Shown piece after piece: positions 8,235-18,873 of a DNA stretch of 64,000 nucleotides. The stretch comes from Lacrimispora defluvii. Its GTDB lineage: Bacteria > Bacillota > Clostridia > Lachnospirales > Lachnospiraceae. A model generated the notes under the pieces. It was given only the letters and a program-made list of their open reading frames with translations, was not told the origin of the DNA and searched no databases. The stretch spans positions 1 through 64,000 of the forward strand of contig JAAOXG010000016.1 in the NCBI GenBank assembly GCA_013036995.1. The letters run 5' to 3'. Numbering within the stretch: the stretch's first letter is position 1; each line of letters starts with the position of its first letter. Made by a program: the position numbers and the translations under genes.

Positions 8235-8367
8235 AACACTTTTTCCTCTAAGGAATCAACATCTCCATGAGCGGGAACGGAACGTAAGCAATTACGGATA
8301 CGTCGTCCGCAGGAGTCATAGTGTTCCACGTATATTGGACTGTTCTAGGATGATTGCGAAAGCAATC
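8235..8367 (+). promoter_or_regulatory. Structured rpsJ-rplC intergenic RNA with two GNRA-capped hairpins
   Basis: This 220-base gap is long for the operon and holds clear RNA structure. CGTAA-GCAA-TTACG (8283-8296) and GATTGC-GAAA-GCAATC (8352-8367) are perfect stems with GNRA tetraloops. GCGG/CCGC (8271-8274 / 8307-8310) extends the first. AACACT (8235-8240) can pair with AGTGTT (8330-8335). No T-run follows, so it is not a simple terminator; it may control processing or L3 translation. Confidence 0.5.
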
Positions 8368-8399
8368 CGCTGTAGAATTAATAACCAGGAGGTAAAAAC

Positions 8400-9035
8400 A
8401 TGAAGAAGGGTATTTTAGCTACCAAAGTCGGAATGACACAGATCTTCAATGAAAACGGAGTATTAACTCCAGTAACAGTTCTTCAGGCTGGTCCTTGTGT
8501 AGTAACACAGGTTAAAACAGTTGAGAATGATGGTTACAGTGCAGTACAGGTTGGCTATGTTGACAAGAGAGAAAAACTGGTCAGCAAACCATTAAAAGGC
8601 CATTTTAATAAGGCTGGAGTATCTTACAAGAGATTTGTAAGAGAATTTAGATTAGAGAATGCTTCTGAGTATTCTGTAAAAGATGAAATCAAAGCTGATA
8701 TCTTCGCTGCAGGCGATAAGATTGATGCAACCGCAATCTCCAAAGGTAAAGGTTTCCAGGGTGCTATCAAGAGACACGGACAGTCCAGAGGACCTATGGC
8801 TCACGGCTCCAAGTTCCATCGTCACGCTGGTTCCAATGGTGCTGCTTCTGACCCAAGTAAGGTATTTAAAGGCAAGAAGATGCCTGGCCAGATGGGTAAT
8901 AAGAAGATTACAATCCAGAACCTTGAAATCGTTAAGGTTGATATTGAAAACAACCTGATTCTGGTTAAGGGTGCTGTACCAGGACCTAAGAAGTCTCTCG
9001 TAACAATCAAGGAAACAGTAAAAGCAGCTAACTAA
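8400..9035 (+). CDS. rplC: 50S ribosomal protein L3
   Basis: 211 residues, full length. L3 begins 50S assembly near the peptidyl transferase centre. The N-terminal [12 protein letters not shown] signature and the central finger loop ([12 protein letters not shown], then [10 protein letters not shown]) are present. AGGAGG lies 7 bases before the ATG. It is preceded by the structured gap described separately and followed 29 bases later by rplD. Confidence 0.97.
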   Translation: MKKGILATKVGMTQIFNENGVLTPVTVLQAGPCVVTQVKTVENDGYSAVQVGYVDKREKLVSKPLKGHFNKAGVSYKRFVREFRLENASEYSVKDEIKADIFAAGDKIDATAISKGKGFQGAIKRHGQSRGPMAHGSKFHRHAGSNGAASDPSKVFKGKKMPGQMGNKKITIQNLEIVKVDIENNLILVKGAVPGPKKSLVTIKETVKAAN

Positions 9036-9064
9036 TGCTTTTATAAGAAAGGAGGATTACACAG

Positions 9065-9685
9065 ATGGCAAACGTATCTGTTTACAATATGGAAGGTAAA
9101 GAAGTTGGCACATTAGAGTTAAGCGATGCAGTGTTTGGTGTTGAAGTAAATGAACACCTTGTACACATGGCAGTCGTAAGCCAGCTTGCAAATAAGCGCC
9201 AGGGAACACAGAAGGCTAAAACACGCGCTGAAGTATCCGGCGGCGGTAGAAAACCGTGGAAACAGAAAGGAACCGGTCATGCCAGACAGGGTTCAACAAG
9301 ATCTCCTCAGTGGACAGGCGGCGGAGTTGTATTCGCACCAACACCAAGAGATTACACAATCAAACTGAACAAGAAGGAAAGAAGACTTGCTCTGAAATCC
9401 GCACTGACCAGCAGAGTGAACGAGAATAAGTTCATCGTTGTTGATGAGTTAAAGTTTGATGAAATCAAGACAAAGAAGTTCCAGGCTGTATTAGACAACT
9501 TAAAGTTATCCAAAGCTCTTGTAGTTGTTGGCGATGACAGCACTAACACAGTAATGAGCGCAAGAAACATCGCTGCTGTTAAGACTGCTTTTGTTAACAC
9601 AATCAATGTATACGATATCTTAAAGTATAACACAGTTGTTGCTACCAAGACTGCTGTTGCAGCAATCGAGGAGGTGTACGCATAA
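9065..9685 (+). CDS. rplD: 50S ribosomal protein L4
   Basis: 206 residues. L4 lines the exit tunnel with an extended loop, seen here as the Gly/Arg-rich [20 protein letters not shown] segment at about residues 59-78. In other bacteria L4 also represses its own operon, which makes it a candidate ligand for the leader before rpsJ. AAGGAGG precedes the ATG, and the stop overlaps the rplW start (TAATG). Confidence 0.97.
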   Translation: MANVSVYNMEGKEVGTLELSDAVFGVEVNEHLVHMAVVSQLANKRQGTQKAKTRAEVSGGGRKPWKQKGTGHARQGSTRSPQWTGGGVVFAPTPRDYTIKLNKKERRLALKSALTSRVNENKFIVVDELKFDEIKTKKFQAVLDNLKLSKALVVVGDDSTNTVMSARNIAAVKTAFVNTINVYDILKYNTVVATKTAVAAIEEVYA

Positions 9686-9984
9686 TGGCAGATATTAAAT
9701 ATTACGACGTGATTCAGAAACCAATCGTAACTGAGAAGAGCATGAACGCTATGGCTTCTAAAAAGTACACATTTTTAGTGCACACAGATGCGAATAAGAC
9801 GATGATCAAGGAAGCTGTTGAAAAGATGTTCCCAGGCACCAAGGTAGCCAGCGTGAACACCATGAACTTAGATGGAAAGACAAAAAGAAGAGGAACAACC
9901 TTCGGTAAGACATCTAAGACTAAGAAAGCAATTGTTCAGTTAACTGCTGACAGCAAAGACATCGAAATTTTCGAAGGACTGTAA
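9685..9984 (+). CDS. rplW: 50S ribosomal protein L23
   Basis: 99 residues. L23 sits at the tunnel exit and docks SRP and trigger factor. The [10 protein letters not shown] segment near the N-terminus and the basic loop [18 protein letters not shown] are typical. Its ATG shares one base with the rplD stop, so translation is coupled. A 121-base gap with a small ACGCCA-GG-TGGCGT hairpin (10076-10089) separates it from rplB. Confidence 0.97.
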   Translation: MADIKYYDVIQKPIVTEKSMNAMASKKYTFLVHTDANKTMIKEAVEKMFPGTKVASVNTMNLDGKTKRRGTTFGKTSKTKKAIVQLTADSKDIEIFEGL

Positions 9985-10105
9985 GATCGGAACGCTTGGC
10001 ATGAACTCATTCGGGCCCGGCGTCAACGATTTTCAGTTACCTGAGTGATGAACATTATATCACAATAAACAAGATACGCCAGGTGGCGTTGAAAGGAGAT
10101 ACAAA

Positions 10106-10954
10106 ATGGGAATCAAAAAGTATAACCCATATACCCCTTCCAGAAGACAAATGACCGGATCTGATTTCAGTGAAATCACAAAGTCAACTCCTGAGAAATC
10201 CTTAATCAGCAAAACTATTAAGAAAACAGCCGGCCGTAATAACCAGGGTAAAATTACTGTTAGACATCGCGGAGGCGGCGTTAAAAGAAAATATAGAATC
10301 ATTGATTTTAAGAGAAACAGCAAGGACGGCATTGCAGCAACAGTCATCGGTGTTGAATACGATCCGAACAGAACTGCTAATATCGCTCTGATCAGCTATG
10401 TAGACGGAACAAAGGCTTATATCCTTGCTCCAGCTGGTTTAACAGATGGAATGACTGTTATGAGCGGCGAGACTGCAGAAGCAAGAGTAGGTAACTGCCT
10501 TCCATTAAGCAATATCCCGGTTGGTGCTCAGGTTCATAACATTGAGCTTTACCCAGGAAAAGGCGGACAGCTGGTTCGTTCTGCTGGTAACAGCGCACAG
10601 TTAATGGCGAAAGAAGGAAAATATGCAACTCTTCGTTTACCTTCCGGCGAAATGAGAATGGTTCCAATCAACTGCAGAGCTACCATCGGTGTTGTAGGTA
10701 ATGGTGATCATAACCTGATCAATATCGGTAAAGCTGGTAGAAAACGTCACATGGGATTCCGTCCTACAGTTCGCGGTTCCGTTATGAACCCGAATGACCA
10801 TCCACACGGTGGTGGTGAAGGTAAGACTGGTATCGGCCGTCCAGGTCCATCTACACCATGGGGCAAACCAGCACTTGGCTTAAAGACCAGAAAGAAAAAC
10901 AAGCAGTCTAACAGATTAATCGTTAGAAGAAGAGATGGAAAGACCGTTAAATAA
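10106..10954 (+). CDS. rplB: 50S ribosomal protein L2
   Basis: 282 residues, full length. L2 is needed for subunit joining and peptidyl transferase activity. The C-terminal [12 protein letters not shown] motif, which holds the histidine essential in E. coli, is intact, followed by the usual basic tail ([17 protein letters not shown]). AAAGGAG precedes the start, directly after a short hairpin at 10076-10089. Confidence 0.97.
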   Translation: MGIKKYNPYTPSRRQMTGSDFSEITKSTPEKSLISKTIKKTAGRNNQGKITVRHRGGGVKRKYRIIDFKRNSKDGIAATVIGVEYDPNRTANIALISYVDGTKAYILAPAGLTDGMTVMSGETAEARVGNCLPLSNIPVGAQVHNIELYPGKGGQLVRSAGNSAQLMAKEGKYATLRLPSGEMRMVPINCRATIGVVGNGDHNLINIGKAGRKRHMGFRPTVRGSVMNPNDHPHGGGEGKTGIGRPGPSTPWGKPALGLKTRKKNKQSNRLIVRRRDGKTVK

Positions 10955-10973
10955 ATGAAGGAGGTTAGAACCT

Positions 10974-11255
10974 ATGGCTCGCTCACTTAAAAAAGGACCA
11001 TTTGCAGATGCTCATTTACTGAAAAAAGTAGATGCTATGAACGCAGCAGGACAGAAGCAGGTAATTAAGACTTGGTCTCGCCGTTCTACAATCTTCCCAC
11101 AGATGGTTGGACATACAATTGCAGTTCATGATGGCAGAAAACACGTTCCGGTATATGTTACAGAGGATATGGTTGGACATAAACTGGGTGAATTCGTTGC
11201 TACCAGAACTTACAGAGGACATGGAAAAGACGAGAAGAAATCAGGTCGTAAGTAA
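10974..11255 (+). CDS. rpsS: 30S ribosomal protein S19
   Basis: 93 residues, beginning [10 protein letters not shown] as expected, with the conserved [22 protein letters not shown] core. S19 forms a pair with S13 in the 30S head. AAGGAGG precedes the ATG. The next 77 bases to rplV hold a small GGG-ATTCT/AGAAT-CCC hairpin. Confidence 0.97.
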   Translation: MARSLKKGPFADAHLLKKVDAMNAAGQKQVIKTWSRRSTIFPQMVGHTIAVHDGRKHVPVYVTEDMVGHKLGEFVATRTYRGHGKDEKKSGRK

Positions 11256-11332
11256 TAGAGAAGCAGACACCCTCCGGGTATTCTTATTTGAGAATTCCCA
11301 AAGGGCGTTAAAGTTGAAAGGAGGATTCACCA

Positions 11333-11719
11333 ATGGCTAAGGGACATAGAAGCCAGATTAAGAGAGAAAGAAATGCCCAGAAGGACACAAGACCGTCAGC
11401 AAAGTTATCCTATGCTAGGGTTTCAGTTCAGAAGGCATGCTTTGTATTAGATGCCATCAGAGGCAAAGATGCTGTTTCAGCACTTGGTATTGTAACTTAC
11501 AATCCCAGATATGCTTCTACTTTAATAGAGAAGTTATTAAAATCAGCGATCGCAAATGCTGAGAACAATAACGGTATGGACCCTGCAAAACTTTATGTAG
11601 AAGAGTGTTTTGCAAACAAGGGACCGACAATGAAGAGAGTAAAACCAAGAGCACAGGGCCGCGCTTACAGAATCGAAAAGAGAATGAGCCACATCACCAT
11701 CGTGCTTAATGAAAGATAA
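11333..11719 (+). CDS. rplV: 50S ribosomal protein L22
   Basis: 128 residues. L22 reaches into the exit tunnel with a C-terminal beta-hairpin, seen here as [19 protein letters not shown] (the site of macrolide-resistance changes in other species; no deletion is visible). AAAGGAGG precedes the start. Confidence 0.97.
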   Translation: MAKGHRSQIKRERNAQKDTRPSAKLSYARVSVQKACFVLDAIRGKDAVSALGIVTYNPRYASTLIEKLLKSAIANAENNNGMDPAKLYVEECFANKGPTMKRVKPRAQGRAYRIEKRMSHITIVLNER

Positions 11720-11730
11720 GGAGGCAAATA

Positions 11731-12387
11731 ATGGGACAGAAAGTTAATCCACACGGCTTAAGAGTCGGTGTTATTAAAGACTGGGACTCAAAATGGTATG
11801 CTGAAGCTGATTTCGCAGACAACTTAGTAGAAGACTATGCGATCAGAAAATTCCTGAAGAAGAAATTATACAGCGCCGGCATTTCTAATATTGAAATTGA
11901 ACGTGCATCTGACCGCGTTAAAGTTGTTATCCACACAGCAAAACCAGGTGTAGTAATCGGTAAGGGTGGAGCTGAGATCGAAAAGATTAAAGCAGAAGTT
12001 CAGAAGCTTACAGATAAAAAGTTATTTGTTGATATCAAAGAAATCAAAAGACCAGACAAAGACGCTCAGTTAGTTGCTGAGTCCATTGCACAGCAGTTAG
12101 AGAATCGTGTATCCTTCCGTCGTGCTATGAAGTCTACCATGGGACGTTCCATGAAGTCAGGTATCAAAGGAATCAAGACTGCAGTTGCAGGACGTCTTGG
12201 CGGCGCTGATATGGCTCGTACTGAGTTCTACAGCGAAGGAACTATTCCGTTACAGACACTCAGAGCAGATATTGACTATGGTTTCGCAGAGGCAGATACT
12301 ACCTTCGGTAAGATCGGTGTTAAGGTATGGATCTACAATGGCGAAGTACTTCCAACTAAAGGAAAAAAGGAAGGGAGCGATAAATAA
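11731..12387 (+). CDS. rpsC: 30S ribosomal protein S3
   Basis: 218 residues. The KH RNA-binding domain is marked by [15 protein letters not shown] at about residues 75-89. The C-terminal half carries the expected S3 core ([21 protein letters not shown]). A GGAGG starts 12 bases after rplV ends. The stop overlaps the rplP start by one base. Confidence 0.97.
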   Translation: MGQKVNPHGLRVGVIKDWDSKWYAEADFADNLVEDYAIRKFLKKKLYSAGISNIEIERASDRVKVVIHTAKPGVVIGKGGAEIEKIKAEVQKLTDKKLFVDIKEIKRPDKDAQLVAESIAQQLENRVSFRRAMKSTMGRSMKSGIKGIKTAVAGRLGGADMARTEFYSEGTIPLQTLRADIDYGFAEADTTFGKIGVKVWIYNGEVLPTKGKKEGSDK

Positions 12388-12812
12388 TGTTAATGCCTAA
12401 GAGAGTTAAGCGTCGTAAACAGTTCCGTGGTAGCATGGCTGGTAAAGCTTTAAGAGGCAATACAATCAGCAGTGGTGAATTCGGTTTAGTCGCTTTAGAC
12501 CCATGTTGGATCAAATCAAATCAGATCGAGGCAGCCCGTGTTGCCATGACCCGTTATATTAAGCGTGGCGGTAAAGTCTGGATCAAGATTTTCCCGGATA
12601 AGCCTGTAACAGCAAAGCCAGCAGAAACCCGAATGGGTTCCGGTAAGGGCGCTCTGGAATACTGGGTAGCAGTAGTAAAACCAGGTCGTGTATTATTCGA
12701 AATCGCTGGAGTACCTGAAGAAACAGCACGTGAAGCTTTACGTCTTGCTATGCACAAGTTACCATGCAGATGTAAAATTGCTGCTAAAGCAGATTTAGAA
12801 GGCGGTGAATGA
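12387..12812 (+). CDS. rplP: 50S ribosomal protein L16
   Basis: 141 residues beginning [15 protein letters not shown], the standard L16 N-terminus, so the ATG overlapping the rpsC stop is the right start. L16 contacts the A and P site tRNA elbows; the loop with [17 protein letters not shown] is intact. Confidence 0.97.
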   Translation: MLMPKRVKRRKQFRGSMAGKALRGNTISSGEFGLVALDPCWIKSNQIEAARVAMTRYIKRGGKVWIKIFPDKPVTAKPAETRMGSGKGALEYWVAVVKPGRVLFEIAGVPEETAREALRLAMHKLPCRCKIAAKADLEGGE

Positions 12813-12814
12813 CA

Positions 12815-13021
12815 GTGAAAATGAATAAATATGTTGAAGAATTAAAAGGAAAATCAGTTGCCGAGCTGAATGTAGAATTAGTAGCTGCAAAGAAAGAACT
12901 TTTCAACTTAAGATTCCAGAATGCAACCAACCAGCTTGATAACACAAGCCGTATCAAAGAGGTTCGCAAAAACATTGCCAGAATTCAGACTGTTATAACT
13001 GAGAAGGCTAAATTAGCTTAA
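12815..13021 (+). CDS. rpmC: 50S ribosomal protein L29
   Basis: 68 residues, mostly helical, with the family core [30 protein letters not shown] split over two helices. L29 lies beside L23 at the tunnel exit. Three starts are possible: ATG 12809 (too close to the Shine-Dalgarno), GTG 12815 and ATG 12821. GTG 12815 is preferred because AAGGCGG ends about 9 bases before it. The 97-base gap to rpsQ holds an ACACAC/GTGTGT hairpin. Confidence 0.92.
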   Translation: MKMNKYVEELKGKSVAELNVELVAAKKELFNLRFQNATNQLDNTSRIKEVRKNIARIQTVITEKAKLA

Positions 13022-13118
13022 GTTGCAGCTTATTAAAAAAAGCATGACACACACGAGTGTGTGTTAACTTATAGATTGTGGCCATGGAAGGCCAAAACTC
13101 GAAAGGAGAATACAGAAC

Positions 13119-13373
13119 GTGGAAAGAAATCTTAGAAAAACCCGTACTGGTAAGGTTGTTAGCAACAAGATGGATAAGACCATTGTTGTAGCGATTGAAG
13201 ACCATGTAGAACATCCTTTATACGGCAAGATCGTAAAAAGAACGTATAAATTAAAAGCACATGATGAGAAGAATGACTGCAACATGGGCGATACAGTAAA
13301 AGTTATGGAAACAAGACCGCTGTCCAAAGACAAGAGATGGAGACTTGTGGAAATTATCGAAAGAGCGAAATAA
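13119..13373 (+). CDS. rpsQ: 30S ribosomal protein S17
   Basis: 84 residues with a GTG start after AAAGGAG. S17 is an OB-fold primary 16S rRNA binder. Family markers are [19 protein letters not shown] near the N-terminus and [19 protein letters not shown] near the C-terminus. Confidence 0.96.
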   Translation: MERNLRKTRTGKVVSNKMDKTIVVAIEDHVEHPLYGKIVKRTYKLKAHDEKNDCNMGDTVKVMETRPLSKDKRWRLVEIIERAK

Positions 13374-13399
13374 TTTATTTCCAGGAAGGAGTAACAGGC

Positions 13400-13768
13400 A
13401 TGATTCAGCAGGAAACCAGATTAAGGGTTGCCGACAATACCGGTGCAAAAGAACTTCTTTGTATCCGTGTTATGGGCGGATCTACAAGAAGATATGCTAA
13501 TATTGGTGATGTTATCGTTGCCAGCGTAAAAGATGCAACACCTGGCGGTGTTGTGAAGAAAGGCGACGTTGTGAAAGCCGTTGTTGTACGTTCTGTAAAG
13601 GGCGCACGCCGTAAAGACGGTTCATATATCAAGTTCGATGAGAATGCTGCCGTAATTATCAAAGATGACAAGACTCCCAAAGGAACTCGTATCTTTGGAC
13701 CGGTTGCCAGAGAGTTAAGAGAGAAGCAGTTCATGAAAATTGTTTCCTTAGCTCCAGAAGTATTATAA
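13400..13768 (+). CDS. rplN: 50S ribosomal protein L14
   Basis: 122 residues, full length, starting [20 protein letters not shown]14 forms an intersubunit bridge and is the contact for RsfS-type factors. The ATG at 13400 follows AAGGAG; the longer in-frame opening from 13337 overlaps the end of rpsQ and does not match L14. Confidence 0.97.
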   Translation: MIQQETRLRVADNTGAKELLCIRVMGGSTRRYANIGDVIVASVKDATPGGVVKKGDVVKAVVVRSVKGARRKDGSYIKFDENAAVIIKDDKTPKGTRIFGPVARELREKQFMKIVSLAPEVL

Positions 13769-13782
13769 GGAGGTGTCGGACT

Positions 13783-14088
13783 GTGCATAAAATTAAAAGA
13801 GATGACCTTGTAAAGGTTATCGCAGGAAAAGATAGAGACAAACAGGGTAAAGTTCTTCATGTAGATACGAAGAATAACAGAGTGGTAGTAGAAGGCGTTA
13901 ACATGATCACAAAGCATGTGAAACCAGGCGCTGGAAACCCACAGGGCGGTATCGTACAGAAAGAAGCTGCACTTGATATCTCCAATGTAATGCTTGTTGT
14001 TGACGGAAAAGCAACCAGAGTCGGCTTTGAAGTAAAAGACGGCAAAAAAGTTCGTGTTGCGAAAGCAACCGGAAAAGTAATTGATTAA
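13783..14088 (+). CDS. rplX: 50S ribosomal protein L24
   Basis: 101 residues with a GTG start after AAGGAGGTG. The KOW motif is at the N-terminus ([19 protein letters not shown]). L24 starts 50S assembly at the 5' domain of 23S rRNA. Confidence 0.96.
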   Translation: MHKIKRDDLVKVIAGKDRDKQGKVLHVDTKNNRVVVEGVNMITKHVKPGAGNPQGGIVQKEAALDISNVMLVVDGKATRVGFEVKDGKKVRVAKATGKVID

Positions 14089-14109
14089 TTCGGAGAGGAG
14101 GAATAAAAA

Positions 14110-14649
14110 TTGGCTAGATTAAAAGATACGTACCAGTCAGAGATCGTAGAAGCTATGATCAAGAAATTTGGATATAAGAACATCATGGAAGTACCGAAGT
14201 TAGACAAGATTGTCATCAATATGGGTATTGGTGAAGCAAAGGAAAATGCCAAGATTTTAGACTCTGCAGTAAGAGATTTAGAAATCATCTCCGGTCAGAA
14301 GGCAGTTTTAACAAAAGCTAAAAAGTCAGTTGCTAACTTTAAACTCAGAGAAGGTATGCCAATCGGATGTAAAGTTACCTTACGCGGACAGAGAATGTAT
14401 GAGTTTGCTGATCGTCTGATCAACCTTGCACTTCCACGTGTACGTGACTTTAGAGGTGTAAATCCTAACGCATTTGATGGCAGAGGAAACTATGCACTTG
14501 GTATCAAAGAGCAGCTTATTTTCCCGGAAATTGAATACGACAAAGTTGACAAGGTAAGAGGTATGGACATTATTTTTGTTACTACCGCTAAGACAGACGA
14601 AGAAGCCCGTGAACTTTTGACATTATTCAACATGCCATTTGCAAAATAG
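14110..14649 (+). CDS. rplE: 50S ribosomal protein L5
   Basis: 179 residues with a rare TTG start, 7 bases after GGAGG, matching the expected N-terminus [10 protein letters not shown]5 carries 5S rRNA into the central protuberance. The segments [15 protein letters not shown] and [12 protein letters not shown] are typical. Confidence 0.97.
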   Translation: MARLKDTYQSEIVEAMIKKFGYKNIMEVPKLDKIVINMGIGEAKENAKILDSAVRDLEIISGQKAVLTKAKKSVANFKLREGMPIGCKVTLRGQRMYEFADRLINLALPRVRDFRGVNPNAFDGRGNYALGIKEQLIFPEIEYDKVDKVRGMDIIFVTTAKTDEEARELLTLFNMPFAK

Positions 14650-14665
14650 TAGGAGGAAATAATCC

Positions 14666-14851
14666 ATGGCTAAGACTTCAATGAAGATCAAACAGCAGAG
14701 ACCTGCTAAATTCTCCACAAGAGAATACAATCGTTGCAGAATCTGCGGTCGTCCGCATGCTTATTTAAGAAAATACGGAATCTGCAGAATCTGCTTCCGT
14801 GAATTAGCATATAAGGGTCAGATCCCAGGCGTTAAAAAAGCAAGCTGGTAA
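14666..14851 (+). CDS. rpsN: 30S ribosomal protein S14, zinc-binding type
   Basis: 61 residues, the short C+ form of S14. Four zinc ligands are visible as CRIC and CRIC separated by 12 residues ([10 protein letters not shown], then GICRICF). The presence of this type in the main operon implies no zinc-sparing switch here. Confidence 0.97.
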   Translation: MAKTSMKIKQQRPAKFSTREYNRCRICGRPHAYLRKYGICRICFRELAYKGQIPGVKKASW

Positions 14852-14875
14852 AATAAGGAAGGAGGCAATTTCAAA

Positions 14876-15277
14876 ATGACAATGAGCGATCCAATCGCAG
14901 ATATGCTTACAAGAATCCGTAATGCAAATACTGCAAAACATGATACAGTAGATGTACCTTCATCCAAGATGAAATTAGCTATTGCTGATATCCTTGTTAA
15001 AGAGGGATACATTAAGAAATATGATATCGTAGAAGACGGTGCGTTCCAGACAATCCGGATCACATTAAAATACGGTAAAGATAAAAACGAAAAAATCATC
15101 ACAGGCATCAAGAGAATTTCCAAACCTGGCTTACGTGTATATGCAAGCAAGGAAGAAATGCCAAGAGTACTGGGCGGTCTCGGAACTGCAATCATTTCCA
15201 CAAACCAGGGCGTAATTACCGATAAGGAAGCACGTTCCATGAATGTTGGCGGAGAAGTACTTGCATTTGTTTGGTAA
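14876..15277 (+). CDS. rpsH: 30S ribosomal protein S8
   Basis: 133 residues beginning [19 protein letters not shown]8 binds helix 21 of 16S rRNA and in E. coli represses the spc operon. The C-terminal motif [13 protein letters not shown] is present. The 67-base gap to rplF has a GAGGGAA/TTCCCTC hairpin just before the rplF Shine-Dalgarno. Confidence 0.97.
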   Translation: MTMSDPIADMLTRIRNANTAKHDTVDVPSSKMKLAIADILVKEGYIKKYDIVEDGAFQTIRITLKYGKDKNEKIITGIKRISKPGLRVYASKEEMPRVLGGLGTAIISTNQGVITDKEARSMNVGGEVLAFVW

Positions 15278-15344
15278 CTAACAAAGCATCTGAAAACAGA
15301 GGGAACGCACAGATTCCCTCCGAAAATTTAAGGAGGTAGACGGC

Positions 15345-15887
15345 ATGTCACGTATAGGAAGAATGCCTATCGCTATTCCAGCAGGAGTAACTGTTGAAAT
15401 TGCAGAAAATAATAAAGTGACTGTAAAAGGTCCTAAGGGAACTCTTGAGAGAGTATTACCCACAGAGATGACAATCAAAGAAGAAGATGGTCATATCGTT
15501 GTAACAAGACCAAACGATTTAAAGAAGATGAAATCTTTACACGGTCTTACAAGAACCTTAATCAACAACATGATCGTTGGTGTAACTGCAGGATATGAGA
15601 AGAAGCTTGAAATCAACGGTGTTGGTTACAGAGCTCAGAAACAGGGCAACAAGCTTGTTCTTTCTCTTGGCTATTCTCACCCGGTTGAAATGGAAGATCC
15701 AGAAGGTATTGAGTCTACCATGGAAGGTCAGAACATCATCTTCGTTAAAGGTATTGATAAAGAAAAAGTTGGCCAGTACGCTGCTGAAATCAGAGATAAG
15801 AGAAGACCTGAGCCGTATAAGGGCAAGGGAATCAAGTATGCTGATGAAGTGATCAGACGTAAAGTTGGTAAGACTGGTAAGAAATAA
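15345..15887 (+). CDS. rplF: 50S ribosomal protein L6
   Basis: 180 residues, beginning [15 protein letters not shown]. The two L6 repeats are visible, and the C-terminal signature [14 protein letters not shown] is intact. AAGGAGG lies 10 bases before the ATG. Confidence 0.97.
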   Translation: MSRIGRMPIAIPAGVTVEIAENNKVTVKGPKGTLERVLPTEMTIKEEDGHIVVTRPNDLKKMKSLHGLTRTLINNMIVGVTAGYEKKLEINGVGYRAQKQGNKLVLSLGYSHPVEMEDPEGIESTMEGQNIIFVKGIDKEKVGQYAAEIRDKRRPEPYKGKGIKYADEVIRRKVGKTGKK

Positions 15888-15904
15888 TTAAGGAGAGTGT
15901 AAAG

Positions 15905-16273
15905 ATGGTTAGCAAACAGTCAAAAAGCGAAATCCGCGTTAAGAAGCACAACAGATTACGTAATCGTCTTGCAGGTACTGCAGAGAGACCACGTTTAGCT
16001 GTGTTTAGAAGTAATAATCATATGTATGCTCAAATTATTGACGATACAGTTGGTAAGACTTTAGTTGCTGCTTCTTCAGTAGAAAAAGAAGTAAAGGCAG
16101 AATTAGAGAAAACTAACAACGTTGATGCTGCAGCATATATCGGTACCGTAGTTGCAAAGAGAGCGATTGAAAAAGGTATTAAAGAAGTTGTCTTTGACAG
16201 AGGCGGATTTATATATCAGGGTAAGATTCAGGCATTAGCAGACGCAGCCAGAGAAGCTGGTCTGGAATTCTAG
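15905..16273 (+). CDS. rplR: 50S ribosomal protein L18
   Basis: 122 residues. L18 binds 5S rRNA with L5. Its basic N-terminus ([10 protein letters not shown]) and the core [19 protein letters not shown] are typical, as is the C-terminal [19 protein letters not shown]. Confidence 0.97.
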   Translation: MVSKQSKSEIRVKKHNRLRNRLAGTAERPRLAVFRSNNHMYAQIIDDTVGKTLVAASSVEKEVKAELEKTNNVDAAAYIGTVVAKRAIEKGIKEVVFDRGGFIYQGKIQALADAAREAGLEF

Positions 16274-16291
16274 TAGAGAGGAGAACACAGC

Positions 16292-16801
16292 GTGAAACAT
16301 ACAAATATTGATGCAAATCAGTTAGAATTAAACGACAAGGTGGTTGCTATCAAGCGTGTATCCAAAACCGTTAAGGGTGGACGTACCATGAGATTCTCTG
16401 CTTTAGTAGTCGTAGGCGATGGCAACGGCCATGTTGGTGCTGGTCTTGGCAAAGCCGGAGAAGTTCCAGAAGCAATCCGTAAAGGAAAAGAGGCTGCTGT
16501 AAAGAATATGGTTTCTGTTCCGATTGATGAGAACAACAGTATTCCTCATGATCTGGTTGGAAACTTTGGAAGTGCTTCTGTACTTCTTAAGAGAGCTTCC
16601 GAAGGTACAGGAGTTATCGCGGGAGGTCCTGCCCGTGCAGTTGTAGAGCTTGCAGGTATTAAGAACATCCGTACAAAGTCCTTAGGTTCCAATAACAAGA
16701 CGAATGTAGTATTAGCTACAATCGAAGGATTAACTCAGTTAAAGACTCCTGAGGAAGTTGCAAGACTTCGCGGCAAATCTGTTGAAGAGATTTTAGGCTA
16801 A
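16292..16801 (+). CDS. rpsE: 30S ribosomal protein S5
   Basis: 169 residues with a GTG start after GAGAGGAG. The double-stranded RNA-binding part contains [20 protein letters not shown], and the [17 protein letters not shown] segment follows. S5 lines the mRNA entry site and affects decoding accuracy. Confidence 0.97.
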   Translation: MKHTNIDANQLELNDKVVAIKRVSKTVKGGRTMRFSALVVVGDGNGHVGAGLGKAGEVPEAIRKGKEAAVKNMVSVPIDENNSIPHDLVGNFGSASVLLKRASEGTGVIAGGPARAVVELAGIKNIRTKSLGSNNKTNVVLATIEGLTQLKTPEEVARLRGKSVEEILG

Positions 16802-16814
16802 GGAGGATAAGAAG

Positions 16815-16997
16815 ATGGCAGATAAATTAAAAATCACATTGGTGAAATCCCCGATCGGCGCTATACCGAAGCAGAAAGCAACCGTTTTAGCATTAGGCTT
16901 AAAGAAGCTTCACAAAACAGTTGAGATGCCGGACAATGGTGCAGTGAGAGGTATGATCGCTAACGTGCGTCATTTAGTAAAAGTTGAAGAGATTTAA
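16815..16997 (+). CDS. rpmD: 50S ribosomal protein L30
   Basis: 60 residues, the normal bacterial size, with [21 protein letters not shown] as its core. It starts 13 bases after rpsE with AAGGAGG. Confidence 0.96.
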   Translation: MADKLKITLVKSPIGAIPKQKATVLALGLKKLHKTVEMPDNGAVRGMIANVRHLVKVEEI

Positions 16998-17023
16998 GAG
17001 AAAACAGTAAGGAGGTGCAAGCG

Positions 17024-17464
17024 ATGGATTTATCAAATTTACAGCCTGCGTTGGGTTCCAAACACAGCGATAACTTCAGAAGAGGCCGCGGTCACGGTTC
17101 AGGTAACGGTAAGACAGCAGGTAAAGGTCATAAAGGACAGAAGGCTCGTTCCGGAGCTACCAGACCAGGTTTCGAAGGTGGTCAGATGCCTTTATACAGA
17201 CGTATTCCGAAGAGAGGCTTTAAAAATAGAAATACAAAAGAAATCATTGGCATTAATGTAGGCGCTTTAGAAGCATTCGACAACGGTACAGTAGTGACTG
17301 TTGAGACTTTATTAGAGAGCGGTATTGTTAAGAATCCGCGTGATGGAGTTAAGATCCTTGGAAATGGAGAATTAACCAAAAAGCTTACAGTAAAGGTAGG
17401 TGCTTTCAGCGAAGGCGCAAAAACCAAAATCGAGGCTTTAGGTGGAACCTGCGAGGTGATCTAA
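17024..17464 (+). CDS. rplO: 50S ribosomal protein L15
   Basis: 146 residues. The Gly/Lys-rich N-terminal extension that threads through the 50S subunit is clear ([20 protein letters not shown]). The ATG at 17024 follows TAAGGAGG; a GTG three codons upstream falls inside the Shine-Dalgarno and was rejected. secY starts one base after the stop. Confidence 0.97.
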   Translation: MDLSNLQPALGSKHSDNFRRGRGHGSGNGKTAGKGHKGQKARSGATRPGFEGGQMPLYRRIPKRGFKNRNTKEIIGINVGALEAFDNGTVVTVETLLESGIVKNPRDGVKILGNGELTKKLTVKVGAFSEGAKTKIEALGGTCEVI

Positions 17465-17465
17465 T

Positions 17466-18788
17466 ATGTTAAAAACACTCCGTAATGCATTCAAGATCAA
17501 GGACGTAAGAAAGAAACTCATCTATACGTTCCTGATGCTGGTGGTTACCAGAATCGGCTCACAGTTGCCGATTCCAGGAGTTGAAACAAGCTTTTTCAAA
17601 GATTTTTTTGCTCAGAATAATAACGATGCGTTTGGATTTTTTAACGCAGTGACAGGTAGTTCCTTTACCAATATGTCCGTCTTTGCGCTGAGCATTACCC
17701 CCTACATCACATCTTCCATTATCATGCAGCTCCTTACCATTGCAATTCCCAAACTTGAGGAAATGCAGCAGGACGGTGAGGATGGAAGAAAGAAGATTGC
17801 AGAATACACCCGCTATGTTACAGTTGCTCTGGCCTTAATCGAATCTATCGCTATGGCGATGGGATTCGGAGGCCAGGGACTGTTAAAAGAATATAATGCA
17901 TTAAGCGTTATCATTGCAGTAGTTACCATGACGGCAGGTAGTGCGCTCCTGATGTGGATCGGTGAGCGTATTACGGAAAACGGTGTGGGTAATGGTATCT
18001 CCATTGTCCTTTTATTTAACATCATTTCCAGCTTCCCTTCTGATGCATCTACACTTTATACCAGATTTATGTCTGGAAAGTCAGTTGCAGTAGCTGCTGT
18101 TGCAGCGATCATTATTATTGCAGTGATTGTCGCAATCGTTGTATTCGTCATTGTCCTTCAGGATGGTGAAAGAAGAATTCCTGTGCAGTATTCCAAAAAA
18201 ATGCAGGGACGTAAGATGGTAGGCGGACAAGCAACCAACATTCCGCTGAAGGTAAATACTGCCGGTGTTATTCCGGTTATTTTCGCTTCTTCCATCATGT
18301 CATTCCCAGTCGTGATCTCCCAGTTTCTTGGCGAGAGAATTAGTCGCGACGGCATTGGAGGACATATATTAGCAGCACTCAGTTCTTCCAACTGGTTCAA
18401 GCCAGAAAGACCGCTGGATTCCATTGGTCTTGTGGTTTATATCGCGCTTATCATCGTGTTTGCATATTTCTATACTTCAATTACATTCAATCCCCTTGAA
18501 GTAGCAAATAATATGAAAAAGTCCGGTGGCTTTATCCCGGGTATCCGCCCAGGTAAGCCAACCAGTGATTACCTTAATTCAATTTTAAACTATATCGTAT
18601 TTATAGGAGCATGCGGTCTGACTATCGTCTGTATCATTCCGATTATGGTTTCCGGTTTATTCAGTGTAAGCCGTCTTTCCTTCGGTGGTACATCCCTGAT
18701 CATTATCGTCAGTGTTGTGCTGGAGACATTAAAGGCGATTGAGTCCCAGATGCTTGTGCGTTACTATAAAGGATTTTTAAACGATTAG
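17466..18788 (+). CDS. secY: Protein translocase subunit SecY
   Basis: 440 residues with ten predicted membrane segments, forming the channel of the Sec translocon. Markers include the plug/TM2 region ([12 protein letters not shown]), the cytoplasmic loop [16 protein letters not shown] that contacts the ribosome and SecA, and [12 protein letters not shown]. It starts one base after rplO, so co-translation is likely. A terminator-like hairpin follows. Confidence 0.97.
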   Translation: MLKTLRNAFKIKDVRKKLIYTFLMLVVTRIGSQLPIPGVETSFFKDFFAQNNNDAFGFFNAVTGSSFTNMSVFALSITPYITSSIIMQLLTIAIPKLEEMQQDGEDGRKKIAEYTRYVTVALALIESIAMAMGFGGQGLLKEYNALSVIIAVVTMTAGSALLMWIGERITENGVGNGISIVLLFNIISSFPSDASTLYTRFMSGKSVAVAAVAAIIIIAVIVAIVVFVIVLQDGERRIPVQYSKKMQGRKMVGGQATNIPLKVNTAGVIPVIFASSIMSFPVVISQFLGERISRDGIGGHILAALSSSNWFKPERPLDSIGLVVYIALIIVFAYFYTSITFNPLEVANNMKKSGGFIPGIRPGKPTSDYLNSILNYIVFIGACGLTIVCIIPIMVSGLFSVSRLSFGGTSLIIIVSVVLETLKAIESQMLVRYYKGFLND

Positions 18789-18806
18789 AAAGCAAACCAA
18801 GGGAAG

Positions 18807-18825
18807 CACGCCGTGGCGTGTTTTT
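18807..18825 (+). terminator. Partial terminator between secY and adk
   Basis: CACGCC-GT-GGCGTG stem (18807-18820) followed by five T residues, itself inside a weaker CCAAGGGAA/TTCCTTGG pairing. It probably reduces rather than ends transcription into adk, as no clear new promoter is seen before adk. Confidence 0.6.
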
Positions 18826-18873
18826 CCTTGGGATTTGTGCTATTTAAACCTTATATTAATGGAGGGACTGTTG

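Noticed and set aside
9352-9648. Long minus-strand frames opposite rplD and other ribosomal genes
   Set aside because: Hydrophobic shadow translations of highly biased codons, with no start signals; the same applies to the other antisense frames across the ribosomal operon.
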